Assembly (NCBI RefSeq): GCF_000143415.4
Contig: NW_003314294.1
Span: 1,358,560-1,422,559, forward strand
Direction of reading: 5' to 3'
DNA: 64,000 nucleotides
DNA from: Selaginella moellendorffii
Lineage: Eukaryota > Streptophyta > Lycopodiopsida > Selaginellales > Selaginellaceae
Position 1 is the first letter of the stretch, and each line of letters begins with the position of its first letter. A program made the translations under genes and the position numbers. Below the pieces are notes generated by a model, which saw only the letters and a program-made list of their open reading frames with translations, was not told the origin of the DNA and did not search any database. This document shows, one piece after another, positions 1 to 11,045 of the stretch.

Positions 1-291
1 CAAGGGATGTTAGGAACCTGGAAGATTGGTGTGCTTGGTTGCTTGTGCTTGCGGGGAGTGTAGCCAAACCTTAAGTCCAGTCTAACCCGGGGAGGGGGAT
101 TGGGAGTGATTTGGGAATTCATGGATGGATGGCTAACACTCCGTTGCTCGTGCAGTAAGTAGCTGAGACTAAGTAGGAGCTGGTACCATAGGCGAGAACC
201 TTGGCAAGGGAACTTAGCAAAAGCCAAGGCAATGTTGGACGGATAGACGAGGTAAGCTGGCAAATTGGAAAGGAAAAATTTGTGGCTCACA
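1..291 (+). repeat. 3' part of a chromovirus LTR (family 1)
   Basis: From position 8 (TGTTAGGAACC) to 291 (GTGGCTCACA) this matches, with scattered differences, the 3' ends of both LTR subunits at 20510-20793 and 21147-21440. The LTR begins before the window, so only its last ~290 bp are visible. It ends in CA directly before a primer-binding site. The identification rests on the internal repeat and the PBS that follows. Confidence 0.85.
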
Positions 292-515
292 ATTTGGTAT
301 CGGAGCCTTTTCCTCAGTTCTAGCGAAGGATAGAGGCGGATTGCTGGGAGATGGCAAGGGCAGGGCGTAAGCAAACCCAGGCGGAGACAGAACCTCCCAC
401 GGATTGCTGGGAGATGGCAAAGGTAGGGCAAAAACGAACCAAGGCAAAGACGGAACCTTCTCCAGAGTTGGAACCTCCGGTCGAACAAGAGGATTTATGG
501 AGGTTGTGAGTGAGA
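292..515 (+). mobile_element. PBS and gag leader fragment of chromovirus family 1
   Basis: TGGTATCGGAGCC at 295-307 is close to the usual plant PBS complementary to initiator-Met tRNA. The following sequence matches the gag start at 21458-21600. The gag start here is tandemly duplicated: the segment GGATTGCTGGGAGATGGCAA occurs at about 339 and again at 401. The copy then breaks off about 200 bp into gag and is joined to another element. Confidence 0.75.
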
Positions 516-770
516 CTCTTCCAAGTGGTCAAAGGTATGGTTAAGTGACTAAAGTAGAATGGAAAAATTAGTCACTTACAATTTGGTATCAGAGTTGTTC
601 TTTAGTTCGACTTCTATTGGTGCTTAAGTATATCACCACAAGAAGGTCCTAGACATGGCAATGGACAGAAAAGGACTTGGTGGGGATCAAAAAAGGGATA
701 TTGGGAAAGGTTATTCCTCATTTTTGCGGGCATTTTAAAATGTTAAGGAGTGGGTCTAAGATGATCACTT
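516..770 (+). mobile_element. LTR end, PBS and leader of a second LTR element (fragment)
   Basis: An LTR-like end (GTCACTTACA, ending at 580) is followed by TGGTATCAGAG at 584-594, a canonical initiator-Met PBS. The downstream leader up to ~768 is similar to 26315-26435. The start of the LTR cannot be placed because no second copy is in the window. No coding region survives. Confidence 0.6.
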
Positions 771-976
771 TGTTAGGGCATGGCCAACCGAGAGAGTGAG
801 AAAGAGAGGGAATATTCTGGTCCTCAGAATATTCCCTATCTTTCTTGTATAAAAACCCTTGCCCCACAAGGGCAAGGGGGGGTAGGGGGGTAGGGGTGGG
901 GGCATTTTTGCGGAGAGCATTGAAACATTTCTCATGTTTGAGCAAGCGTTGGGGAGGTGCCCTTCCTTCCCTAACA
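771..976 (+). repeat. LTR of gypsy family 2, copy 1
   Basis: A 206-bp LTR with 8-bp inverted termini TGTTAGGG...CCCTAACA. It contains a promoter-like TTGTATAAAAACC segment at about 845. A TGG-starting primer-binding site begins at 979. It matches the 188-bp LTR at 26757-26944. The copies differ mainly by a G-rich tract near 880-900. Confidence 0.8.
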
Positions 977-2418
977 AATGGTGAAGTCGGCCTAACGCAC
1001 AACACTTTCTGAGGCGTCATTTCTTTATTTTTCTTTTGGCTGCAAACTTTGGGAAGGAATTCTTTGTTCATCTTGCGATGTTTTTGTTTAATCTTGGGCG
1101 TGTTAGATAAGTCTAGAGCTCCTCTTTCCAACAAAGTATGGTGCTCATCAAGCCATGTAATATTGAACAGATACAACATTTCTTGATTGGATTTGAGGAA
1201 TAGTTTGGGGTTTTTACTTTCTTGCTTAGATCCTCGGTCCAATTTCTCAAAGTAGTGCAGTTGAGCTTGTAGATCTGGTTTGGATCAATGAGTAGTTGTG
1301 ATTCTTGGCGCTAGATTTGGCCAAAATGGTGGCATGCAAAAAGATTTTCTTCTCTGGCTAGATTGGGGTCATCTTTATAGTAGAAATTTGTGCTCCTCTA
1401 GGCTTTGTTTTGGATGCTATTTGTTTCTAAAGGTGCTCTTGGTCCTAGGCTATCCAAAAATACTAATGGCGCTTTAGTATCAATATACATTAGTGACATA
1501 CACATGTTTTTTTGCAATATTGGTGTTTTGGGCTACCTCTTTTTGGATTTCGGGGAATATTGATGTAGCTTCTTCACAAATTCCTGCGATAAAGGGTAGA
1601 TGGGCCTGAGCCCTTTCCAACGAGCCCACCAATAGTCAAAATGGAGAATGATTGAGATTAGAGGACTCATATTTCTCTTTTGGGCTAAACTTTGTTGGGA
1701 GTTCCTTGGGAACAAAGCAATCTTTAGGGAGCAAGAGTTGGCGTAGGAACAAAGAGAGTAGGAGCCAGCGCTGGGATAGGAGTTGGTGTTGGAGCAGGTG
1801 CAAGAGTAGGAGCAAAAGCAAGGGATTACAAGCTATAGGTTATAGGTCCCCAGTTACTAATTATGAGTTACCGGTTACTGGCTACTCCTGTGGCTATTCC
1901 AACGGCTACTCTAGCAGCTATTCCAGCAGCTACTTTAGTGGTTAACCTACGGGTCAATAGTTACGTGTGCTTGAGGCCTACATCTCTTTCTATTTCAACC
2001 CTTATTTCTCTTTGTCACAGGCATTTTGGGCCACTTTGAGCAACTTGAGCACTAGTCTGTAGTCTTCTTGTTCCTATCAACCCAGTTGCCTTGACCGGGC
2101 ATTTGTAGTGTTCAAGGTATTTGATGCTGGTATAAACCAGATGTGTGACAAATTGGCACCCTTTCACCATACCTCAAGGTCCTAAGGTATGGAGTAAACT
2201 TTCTAACATCCAAAGGCAGCTTAGGTACGACACAGCACCTTCTCGGGCCAAGTCCTCTTCATCCTCGGTAGATTCCAGTGACTTAGATCTACGAGCTATG
2301 GCGCAGCCACCTTTAGCTCAACCTCAACTCCATGTTCTGTAGAAAGGGAGTGATCTACTGACCTTCTCAGGTGTTGGAACAGTCTCTCCAACATCACATA
2401 TCAGTCGCTTTAATTACT
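977..2418 (+). mobile_element. 5' leader and gag start of gypsy family 2, copy 1 (interrupted)
   Basis: This is collinear with 26945-28350. The stretch 2142-2340 encodes the gag N-terminus (motifs NWHPFTIPQGPKV and SNIQRQLRY), matching 28080-28230 of copy 2. Homology to copy 2 continues to the bases ATTACTA ending at 2419 and then stops abruptly; copy 2 goes on into gag. The break coincides with the left inverted repeat of the large transposon, so copy 2 acts as an unoccupied-site reference. 1830-1945 is a low-complexity array of short repeats (GGCTACTC-like units). Confidence 0.75.
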
Positions 2419-2442
2419 AAGCTCTATTTCGTTAAAGTGGGA
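2419..2442 (+). repeat. Left terminal inverted repeat
   Basis: Perfect 24-bp match to the reverse complement of 15335-15358. Just inside, AAGTGGGA (2435-2442) and TCCCACTT (2453-2460) can pair, so the left tip can also fold on itself. The boundary is uncertain by one base because the host site also ends in A. Confidence 0.85.
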
Positions 2443-3086
2443 ATTGTCATTATCCCACTTGTAAAATAAGGTTTCCAAACCTTTATATAGTATATAAATA
2501 TAACAAAATTCAACTGCATTGAGGCACATGCCATTTTATTTTAAACAAGGAAATGTCTACTCAATCACTTCTCCTCCCCTTGCTACTGCTTCACCTCTCT
2601 CTTTTCCTTGTTATCGTCGTCCAATTTCTTTCCATCCTTTTAATATTGGCTCAGTTGCTCCGAGTCTAGGTGGAGCCCAAGTCCCCATTCAATCTTTACT
2701 TTCCCCTTATTAATAAAACAACTTCGTAGACTTCCAATAACATGCTGTAACACTTCTAATATAATGCAAATCCTCTCAAAGAATTGTCTTTTAATATTAA
2801 TACAATGGCATGGAACCCCATGCCATAATAAGTTACATTTTTAAATAAATACATGCCATCTCAGACTGTTATTTTTTGCCTCCAACGCATATACAATAAT
2901 CTTGGAATTTCATCACTCTCCACACTATCAGGATTTAAACCCAATAGTAATGCCATCTCTTCTCTAATACGTCCATGCTCATGTTCAGTGGTCGAAGAAC
3001 CCATCCGGTTGAGCAGATTATGGAGATGCGAATAGTGCTTGGCTAGACAATATACATGCCATAAATGATGACTGGTGTCTGTCCGA
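2443..3086. other. Left subterminal region of the transposon, no clear gene
   Basis: AT-rich DNA between the left TIR and the end of gene A. It contains one full copy of the 22-bp palindrome (2805-2826, arms ATGGCATGG/CCATGCCAT around AACC) and half copies near 2525 and 3048. The short open frames here show no recognisable motif. It may include the 3' UTR of gene A. Confidence 0.5.
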
Positions 3087-6000
3087 TCAAATGGCTTCTG
3101 ATATACCTTTCCGCCGGTTCTCTATTTCCATCGCTCCAAGCCGTTTTGCAAGGTCCCCCAGAACATACGGTTTCTTCTCCCTAGTTTCCATACTGCAAGA
3201 GATGGGGTGCACTGCATATGTGTGCGTATTCGCTGCAATTTTAATCGGCGAGTCATCGATGATGAGGATTTCACTTGACCTAGCAGTCCGGTTCATCACT
3301 ACAGCCTCTGGCTTGACGAAGATGGGCTTGCTACCCCTCACATGGACCATAGTCAAGCAATCCTCCTGCGTTAGGAGAAAGTCAAATGGTAATATTACTA
3401 TCTGATCGTGCATCATCTGTAGCAACATTAATGCATTGTGGCGCATCATGGATGTCCAAACTCCCAATTGCAAATTGAACCCGGCCCTCTGTTCTAAGTG
3501 TCGCATGGTCATTATTAGATCCCACAGTTTCTCCCGTGTGATTAATGTGAATCTGTCTCTTTTGACCAACTTGCGACTGTAGGCTTTGGAGGGTGCAGTG
3601 ACATTCGAGGACGAGCCACGCTCATGGGAGAAAAGGACACCGTTCAGATCAAAAACGATACAATACCTTCGCCGTGACTCTGAAATGAAATGCGTCAGCA
3701 TAAAAAATGGTACAAGTCAATTTTACCATCTACAATATTAGCAAATGGTGCTCCCAATGGTCGTTGAGAGGGTTTTGGTCGAGGAAACGTGAAGGGCGGA
3801 AATACTCTCCTCTGCAATGTGGGGTCAATCGCATCCGATGGCGTGTGGGCACATGCCATTTCAGCTGTAGACTCTGGTACAACTGGCTCAACAGTGGCAT
3901 GGGGTGGTTCCGATGGCGTGTGATCACATGCCATTTCAGCTGGTGCCTCCGTTGGCAAAGTGGACATGACCGAACAGGCAGCAGGGGCGGTGTAGGGAGG
4001 TTCCAACGGCGTGTAGTCAGACGATTGGGCACACGTTGAGTCCGTTGGAAATGAGGATACGACCGGCTCGGCGGCTGGGGCGGCCTCATGCGGGTCCAAT
4101 GGCGCCTGGTCACCGTCAGTTGGATACATGGACAAGATTGACTCAGTGGTATGGGCAGCATCAAGTGGAGCGTGGTCAGCTTGCTTGGCGTTGATATGGA
4201 TAGTAGCCTCCACCAGCTCTGATGACTCTTGCAGGCAAGTAGAGTCCACTGGCGGATCCATATGCATGTCCAAATATCTCCCTTCGATTGAGATGGTATC
4301 CTCCCTACTGGCTACTAAAAACAAACTCATTAGCACATTGAATCGACTATACTGTATTTACCATCAACTGCTATTGAGGAACTAGGACCGATATCACTTG
4401 GGCGCACTGTATTTACCTGATGGTTTGTCTTGTATGACCTTCCTCTGCTGCTCTTTGGCCACCTCAGGCTGGCCATCGTCGTCATCATCGTCGTCATCGT
4501 TATTGTGATCGTCACCATTGTGAGGACTATCCAAGTCCTCTTCGTCCTCCTCTTCTTTGTCCTCCTCTTCGTCCTTCTGCTCTTCCTGCTCATCATCTTT
4601 CTCTGGCTCCTCATCCCCCTCCTGCATTTCTTCTATAGGCTGCTCAGGCTGGATGGCTTGTTCTTCCAGGACCATCTTGGGAAAATCATCTGATCGAGTC
4701 TCCATCTCAAAATACAAGACATCCATAGCCTGTTTTAGTGCGTGACCTAGGACCGTATCCTCACCCGACTGTCTTAACATGGTTTCTGCACGTTCTTGCA
4801 CCCTTCGAAGACGACGAGATGAGAAAAACGTGGCCCTGACTTGAAAAGCATCCCTCATCCATTGTACCTCTCCATTAAGATTGGGGAAGGGGAGTCTGCC
4901 ATAGGAATCTGAGTCAGGAGGTGGTGACTGGCTGCTTTCACTCAGCCCTTGATCTGCAATGAATGGCATGAGCACACACGCCATAACCACGAGGCATTAC
5001 CTATCATCTTTTCGTTGCCCTTCTTCCTTTTCGAATCAAACGCCTCTGATCCCGACGACTGTCCAACGTGCTTTCGCTTTTTATGACCACTGTCAGTTTG
5101 AGCTTGGCTGGTGCTTGCCTGTTTTGCCTTTGAAGAAGTGTCTCCTGCAAGGAATGGCATGAGACCACACGCCATTGCAAATATAATTTGTACCTCCTTT
5201 TTTCATATTGCTTGTCTGTTTGTCCTTCTTCGACGCACCACCAGTGCGCTTTTCAGTCCTCGTGTCTGAATATTCACAATGATCTATAATCAAAATGGCG
5301 TGAGGCCTCACGTGACCTTACCTTGTGCAGGTTGTGAGCTCGGCCCAACATGGGTATCTTCAACAGTAGCTGTTAACGCCGTTTCAGCATCTGGGGGTGG
5401 CCACGCTCCTGCATACAGAGCTTGTGAGATAACATTTAAACTTAAAGTGCGTACTCACCAGGTTCGCAGAGAAGATACTGTTTTTCTTTGGCAACTGTAA
5501 TTATATGCTCCATTGAAGTCACCTCTTCAATGGAGTTTGTCACCGCAACACACAGGACACCCTTGAGTAGTGCGGCTCGAAAGAATAGTTCGCCGCAGTT
5601 GTACTCGACAACGCATTTGCCCTTGGAGTCGGAAGCAGGTGACCCACCCACTATTGCATTGAAGACCCAGCTGAGCATTTCCCATGCTGCACCTGGAGCT
5701 TTCTCTGGATTCGAAAGCTCCATAGCCGTCTTCAGTTCCTCAGGCACGGGTAAATTGACCTCCCTCAGATCAATTCGATCGGCCTTGTCGAAAGAAGCTG
5801 GGAAGTCACTCCAGTCCCACTCTGCTGCAGGACCAATAACAAGGGCGAGTGTGAAGATGCAGACATTCGTCGGTATCTTCTTCTTAGCCATTATCCCATG
5901 GATCTCCTGCATCTCCTTGCCTTTCAACCGAGCCTTCACCTCGTTCAAGGCCTTCCAAAACTTGTGATAGGATTCGGAGTCGTAGATCATATAGTGGACT

Positions 6001-8036
6001 GAAGATTCCACCTCCGCAAGTCCCACCATTAAGTCAATGATGGAGCTGACTTTGTCTGCATGAGTGATCTCCTCGTTTGTGAAGTCCATCACACAAAAAA
6101 TGTTCTTGACCTGCTCATCTCCGCGGGAAACGATGCTCCTCCACCTTTGATCCTCATCCGAATTCATGTATACCCAGTAAGGTTCTCGATAGGCCTCTGT
6201 TGCGGGGTTGAGCTGTTTCTAAAGCCGGCGGTCGACATCCCTCTTAATGAAATTTGGATACTGATCCAACTTCTCAGCTTTACTTTTCGTGGCATCCCGC
6301 AGCAGATCGATGAACTTGGGGGCCCCCTTCACGTACTCGTCGATGTCTTCATTTGATAACTCCAGCTCTTCCATCATCTCTTGCGTGGTGTCGATGCTCA
6401 CCCTCTCCACGGCCACTTGCTCGAAGATCCAATCCTTCAATAGCGCACGAGCTCTCAGAGTCGTGCACAAGTCCTCGTATGTCACAATATGGCCGGGAGT
6501 CATTTTGGTCTTGTTGAAAACTACCTCACCACGTAGAAGAGCATTAGCCACTGTCAGAAGGTCGTCGTCGTCTAGAGACCGCGAGAAACGCAAGGTGTTG
6601 AGCTTCAAATCATTGGGCTTCCGGCCGTCCTCCACACCCATTGAGTTTAGCAACTCCCCGTCATGGTACCTCCTCAGCACATCTACCCATTTGTCAAAAA
6701 CAACTTTTGTCGCGAGTAGAATGTTATGGATGCTGAGTGTGTCATTGACCCCCAGTGTTTTCGAGAGAAGACTCGAGAATTCCTGCAATGGAAATGGCAT
6801 GAGGCCACATGCTATGCCACATGCAACGAGGCTTACCTGCCAGGCGCTAGTTGCTAGTGCACGTCCTTGTCCTGGTTTTTGTGGCTTCTTCAGTTGAACC
6901 CAGAGCTTCCGTGTTCGTGCCAATGTCTCGTGCAGACCCGATTTGTAGCACGTTTCTTGCTTGACATTCTGCGCGTGGGAGATGTATATGATAGATCGGA
7001 GGGGCGAGTTGCCTTTTATCAGGCGGACAACTCTTGTCTTGAAGACTTTCTTCACCTCCTCGCCCACCATAATATCCACAACTATCTCTTGCATCGCCAA
7101 GCTAGAATGCTGCCCGGAGACGGCATAGAACCGGATGTTCTGATCGTCCAACACCTTCCTATTGATCAAGTCTGGAAACCTCGTCTCGCCCTTCATTGTT
7201 CGGTAGTAGGGGATCACGTCTGCGATGTCGGGTGTTACTGGACTTGCCAGCATCTTCTGTTTCAGTTTCTCCACCCACTCATCAGATACTAGCCTGTGGT
7301 TGTATTTGCTTTGGATGTCAATACGGCTCACATCGATTATATATACTTTGTTGGAATAGTAACAAGTACTATTATCTGCGACGATTTTTGCTGCCTCTTC
7401 TTGCTCTTTCTGCTCTTTGCGGCTATTCTTTTTGGTGGGTGTAGTGTTCGAACCCGAGGCAATGGCATCACCGAGTAGCTTCTTTTTTGGAGCAGCAGAG
7501 TCGGACGTCGGCTTGAGCTTGACCACCCTTTTCTGCTTCGGGGTAGTTTCCAGATCGACCCCCTTCCCCTTCACTTCGCGAACTGGAGGCACTCTCAATG
7601 GCTCAATGTTGGAATATAGTTTTTGAACATTGCCGTAGGTGAGGTCTGTGGATTCCATGTGATCTTCATAGACCCGCAGCGTCTTTGAAATTGTGGGCCT
7701 CCTGGACAACCTCTCCCTAGCTCCCTCTAGGAATTCCTCATAGCCGCTGCCCCCCTCCGGGAAGCCACTAGGATGTGCAAGGTGGATCTTGAAGGCGGAT
7801 GCTGTCTCTACCACAAGTGCCAGTCCATATTCTTGCATGGAACTGCATGGAGTGTCTGTCACTTGGATGAGGATCCCCATGCATTCTTTTCTCCCACCAT
7901 CTGTATTGTACAGCCTTAGATCCTCGCCTTCCATCCCGAAAGTCCAACTGGTGAGCTCCTCCCCCTTCTCTGCATCCACATTGACAGTGGCTAGAAGAAG
8001 AACGCAATTCCTCGCCTGTTCAGAAATGCACAACAA
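3087..8036 (-). CDS. Gene A: ParB/Srx-like region fused to a HAD/NIF-like phosphatase domain
   Basis: A multi-exon gene of roughly 1,500 codons, read from the high coordinate downward. The first visible exons (about 8015-6219) hold a region resembling the ParB/sulfiredoxin fold: KVYIIDVSRI, then NHRLVSDEWVEKL, then AVSGQHSSLAM near 7100. A middle part (6167-5442) is unrecognised. Then come lysine-rich linkers, a long acidic D/E tract (4640-4440) and ~33-residue repeats with HTPSE/HAPLD cores (4200-3830). The C-terminus (3690-3087) has HAD motifs VFDLNGVLFSH, LGVWTSMM and ILIIDDSP, as in NIF/FCP1-like phosphatases. Introns of 45-55 nt are nearly all phase 1 and keep the frame, e.g. 6783-6836 (phase 0). 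A 9-nt exon is inferred near 4363. There is one in-frame TAG at ~6218. Further small 5' exons up to ~8260 are likely. Confidence 0.65.
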
Positions 8037-8600
8037 TTAGAGCTGACAGATGAAAAGCTAGCAGCTGGAAATAACGTGAGGCCGCCATTCACCACTGCAT
8101 CAGATGTCTTGAGGCTGCATCCTAAGATGGCGTGAGGCTACACGCCATCTGTAACCGGACTGCACTCGAGAGCCCAATCGGTGCATGCCAATGTTGCTAC
8201 TGAATGGCATGTGGCCTCATGCCATTTTCTACTTGGCCTAAAAGACTTACTATTTGAAGCCGAATGGAGGCGTGACAATCGAGGCCGGACTCGCTGGCGA
8301 ATGTGCACTGTGTGTGCAGCGGATCGTAGCAGCAAGGCTACTCTACCACTTACAGTTGGAGAGTGGCGCTGAAATCTCCCGGGACGCCAAGTGGGCTGCG
8401 TGTGGGTGGCGGAGTGGGCGGCGGAGTTGGCAGCGATGTGTCTTGAAGTGGACGCCGATGCACACGAGCGCGATGCGAGCGCGAGTGTGCGAGCGCGAGT
8501 ACGATGCAAAACCTAACCTCACACGCGCGAAATGTCACAACGGTTGGTAATCCCGCCATGTCATCATTCCTCGGACTTGGGCGCCACCATTAATTTCTGG
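8037..8600 (-). other. Probable 5' exons and leader of gene A
   Basis: Splice-like signals surround two palindromes here: an intron running from GTAAGTC near 8245 to TCAG just after the palindrome at 8204, and another around 8127-8148 (GTTACAG ... TTAG). Short exons between them would lead to the acceptor at ~8016. The start codon could not be fixed. Open frames at 8509 and 8559 (minus) are candidates but are of low complexity. Confidence 0.4.
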
Positions 8601-11045
8601 ATTGCCGCGCGCATGCATGCACGTGAAATCCAAAAGAAATCCGCAACATCATCATTCCTCGGACTGCATGCACGCGAAATCCAAAAGAAAGAGGGATATC
8701 ATTTAATACCCTCGCTATATTTATACCATGCATGATTGGATATTCCAAAGCATCTTGTATTTCCAAAAATGCCAGATGTTCAGCAAAATAAAGAATGGTA
8801 TACAATGTCCTTCTTGATGACCCTTCAAAGAAGCATCTCGATCGGACACCACATGAGACCACACGAGCCTTACAATGTTTCAGGGGCATTTGCCATAGAT
8901 CCAACCGTTATTTTGCTCTAAGATTCTACAGTTTGGTGTGCATTGACCTTTCCATCAACACTGCAAAGGGACATCACAATCAGATGCAGGATCACAAGAA
9001 ACCAACTTCACTAACTCTGGTTTCACCAAGATCTACGTAAGGAATTATGAAATGAAAGGGCCCTCTCTATTGAAATGTGTTTATGGTCCTGACATATCAA
9101 AGGATTTTGCATCAAGTTCTGTATTTGCATGTTTATCAAGCTACTGAATTGCTAAACCCTAAACCCTAAACATGTGGCAAATGCTGCATGAATAAAGATG
9201 CCCTTTCTGGGCAAATGCTGTAAGAGGCAGATGCCGAGCAGTTACATGGCGAATAATCTTGGCGCGGATCGCTGACATGGCATGGCAAAGTTCAAATCAC
9301 TGACATGGCACAACTGGATCGAGGCAAGGACATGATGTGACAAAGTTCAACGTCCGACAGCAAAGTCTAGAAGCTACTCAGTTTGAAATTTGTCAGAGGA
9401 ATTATAAGATCTAGTTTGTCAGAGGATTTGATGTGACGTTCAAGCGTGTGGGCTCATGCAATTTTGATCCCAAAAAATGCACCAAAAAATGGTCGGCGTC
9501 ATCTGGCGTTATCTCTTGAATGGCATGGGGCCGCATGCCATTTTCAAGGGCACATAGGAGTATATTCCTAGAATATTCTGATATGCGCGAGATTTTTTTG
9601 AGTTTTCTGGAGATTCAACCGTTAGATCGCAACTAGATTTTACAGAATGGTATACAATGTCTTTCTTGATGACCCTGCAAAGAAGCATCTCGATCGGACA
9701 CCACATGAGACCACACGAGCCTTACAATGTTTCAGGGGCATTTGCCATAGATCCGACCGTTATTTTGCTCCAAGATTTTACAGTTTGGTGTGCATTGACC
9801 TTTCCATTGACACTGCAAAGGGACATCACAATCAGATGCGGGATCACAAGAAACTAACTTCACTAACTCTGGTTTCACCAAGATCTACGTAAGGAGTTAT
9901 GAAATGAAAGGACCCTCTCTATTGAAATGTGTTTATGGTCCTAGGGGCATTGTGACATATCAAAGGATTTTGCATCAAGTTCTGTATTTGCATGTTTATC
10001 AAGCTACTGAATTGCTAAACCCTAAACCCTAAACATGTGGCAAATGCTGCGTGAAGAAAGATGCCCTTTCTGGGCAAATGCTGTAAGAGGCAGATGCCGA
10101 GCAGATGTATCTCAGGCTAGCGAAGGGGACAAACGAAAGCTAGCTATAAACATGACGGGATGCAAATAGATTACTAGGCTGGTCCTGCAAAAATCAAAAA
10201 CCATAATTGAAAACATTGAAAATGCAAAAAGAAAGGCTTATAATATTTTTGAATTTTAAGCAACCAAAGGAATGTAAGTAGGGCATGTGTTTGTAAGTTT
10301 AAAAATGCCTCAACCACTTAAATTCCCAAGTAAATAAAGCTGTTTCTATTTTTGGTATAGGTAAACTTTATAGGGTGTGGGCTCATGCAATTTTGAACCC
10401 AAAAATGCACCAAAAAATGCTCAACTAGCATTATTCTTTGAATGGCGTGTGGCCTTATATTGCCATAAATGGACGTACACACACAGCATAATTATTCCTT
10501 TACACAGCGAATAATCTTGGCGCGGATCGCTGACATGGCATGGCAAAGTTCGAATCACTGACATGGCACAGCTGGATCGAGGCAAGGACATGATGTGACA
10601 AAGTTCAACCTTCGACAGCAAAGTCTAGAAGCTACTCAGTTTCAAATTTGTCAGAGGAATCATAAGATCTGGTTTGTCAGAGGATTTGATGTGACGTTCA
10701 AGCGTGTGTTATTTTTGAATTCTCGAACTCATTCCTAGGTCTATCATTTTTGTGCGCCGTGTTCTTGGTTCCACTGAGCGCAGTGAGCGCTGCTTGTGTA
10801 AGTGGCGTTGTGAGCTGTGGTTTATGCGTCTACGAGCGATTGTGGCATTGCGAGCGCCATTGTGAGCGGCAGTTTATGCGAGTGGCAGTTTGTGCGAGCG
10901 GCGCTATGAGCAGTTGCGGTGTTGCGAGCGGCGCTACAAGTAGTTGCGGTGTTGCGAGCGGCACTGTCTTTGGTGTGGCTACCGCTTCCGCGCCATTCTC
11001 CAATCATTTTTTGTATGGTCTTAACTTCTTTTCTGCACTTTCCGA
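8601..11045. promoter_or_regulatory. Divergent intergenic region built of direct repeats
   Basis: The spacer between genes A and B has no convincing ORF. Repeat R1 (8794-9241) recurs at 9646-10103. R2 (9249-9450) recurs at 10507-10708. A short R3 (9449-9495) recurs at 10377-10425. Each R1 carries CTAAACCCTAAACCCTAAAC, two to three telomere-type units also known as telo-boxes in plant promoters. Palindromes lie at 9520 and 10442. A GCGAGCGGC-type minisatellite (10840-10975) precedes gene B. The region presumably holds both promoters, but no TATA box was confidently placed. Confidence 0.55.

Noticed and set aside
8138-8559. Arg/Ser/Thr-rich ORFs (minus) as an extra gene
   Set aside because: They overlap in two frames, are GC-skewed low complexity and contain probable gene A introns.
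9150-10030. Interstitial telomere array (CTAAACCCTAAACCC)
   Set aside because: Only two to three units, copied with the surrounding R1 repeat; better read as a telo-box than a telomere remnant.
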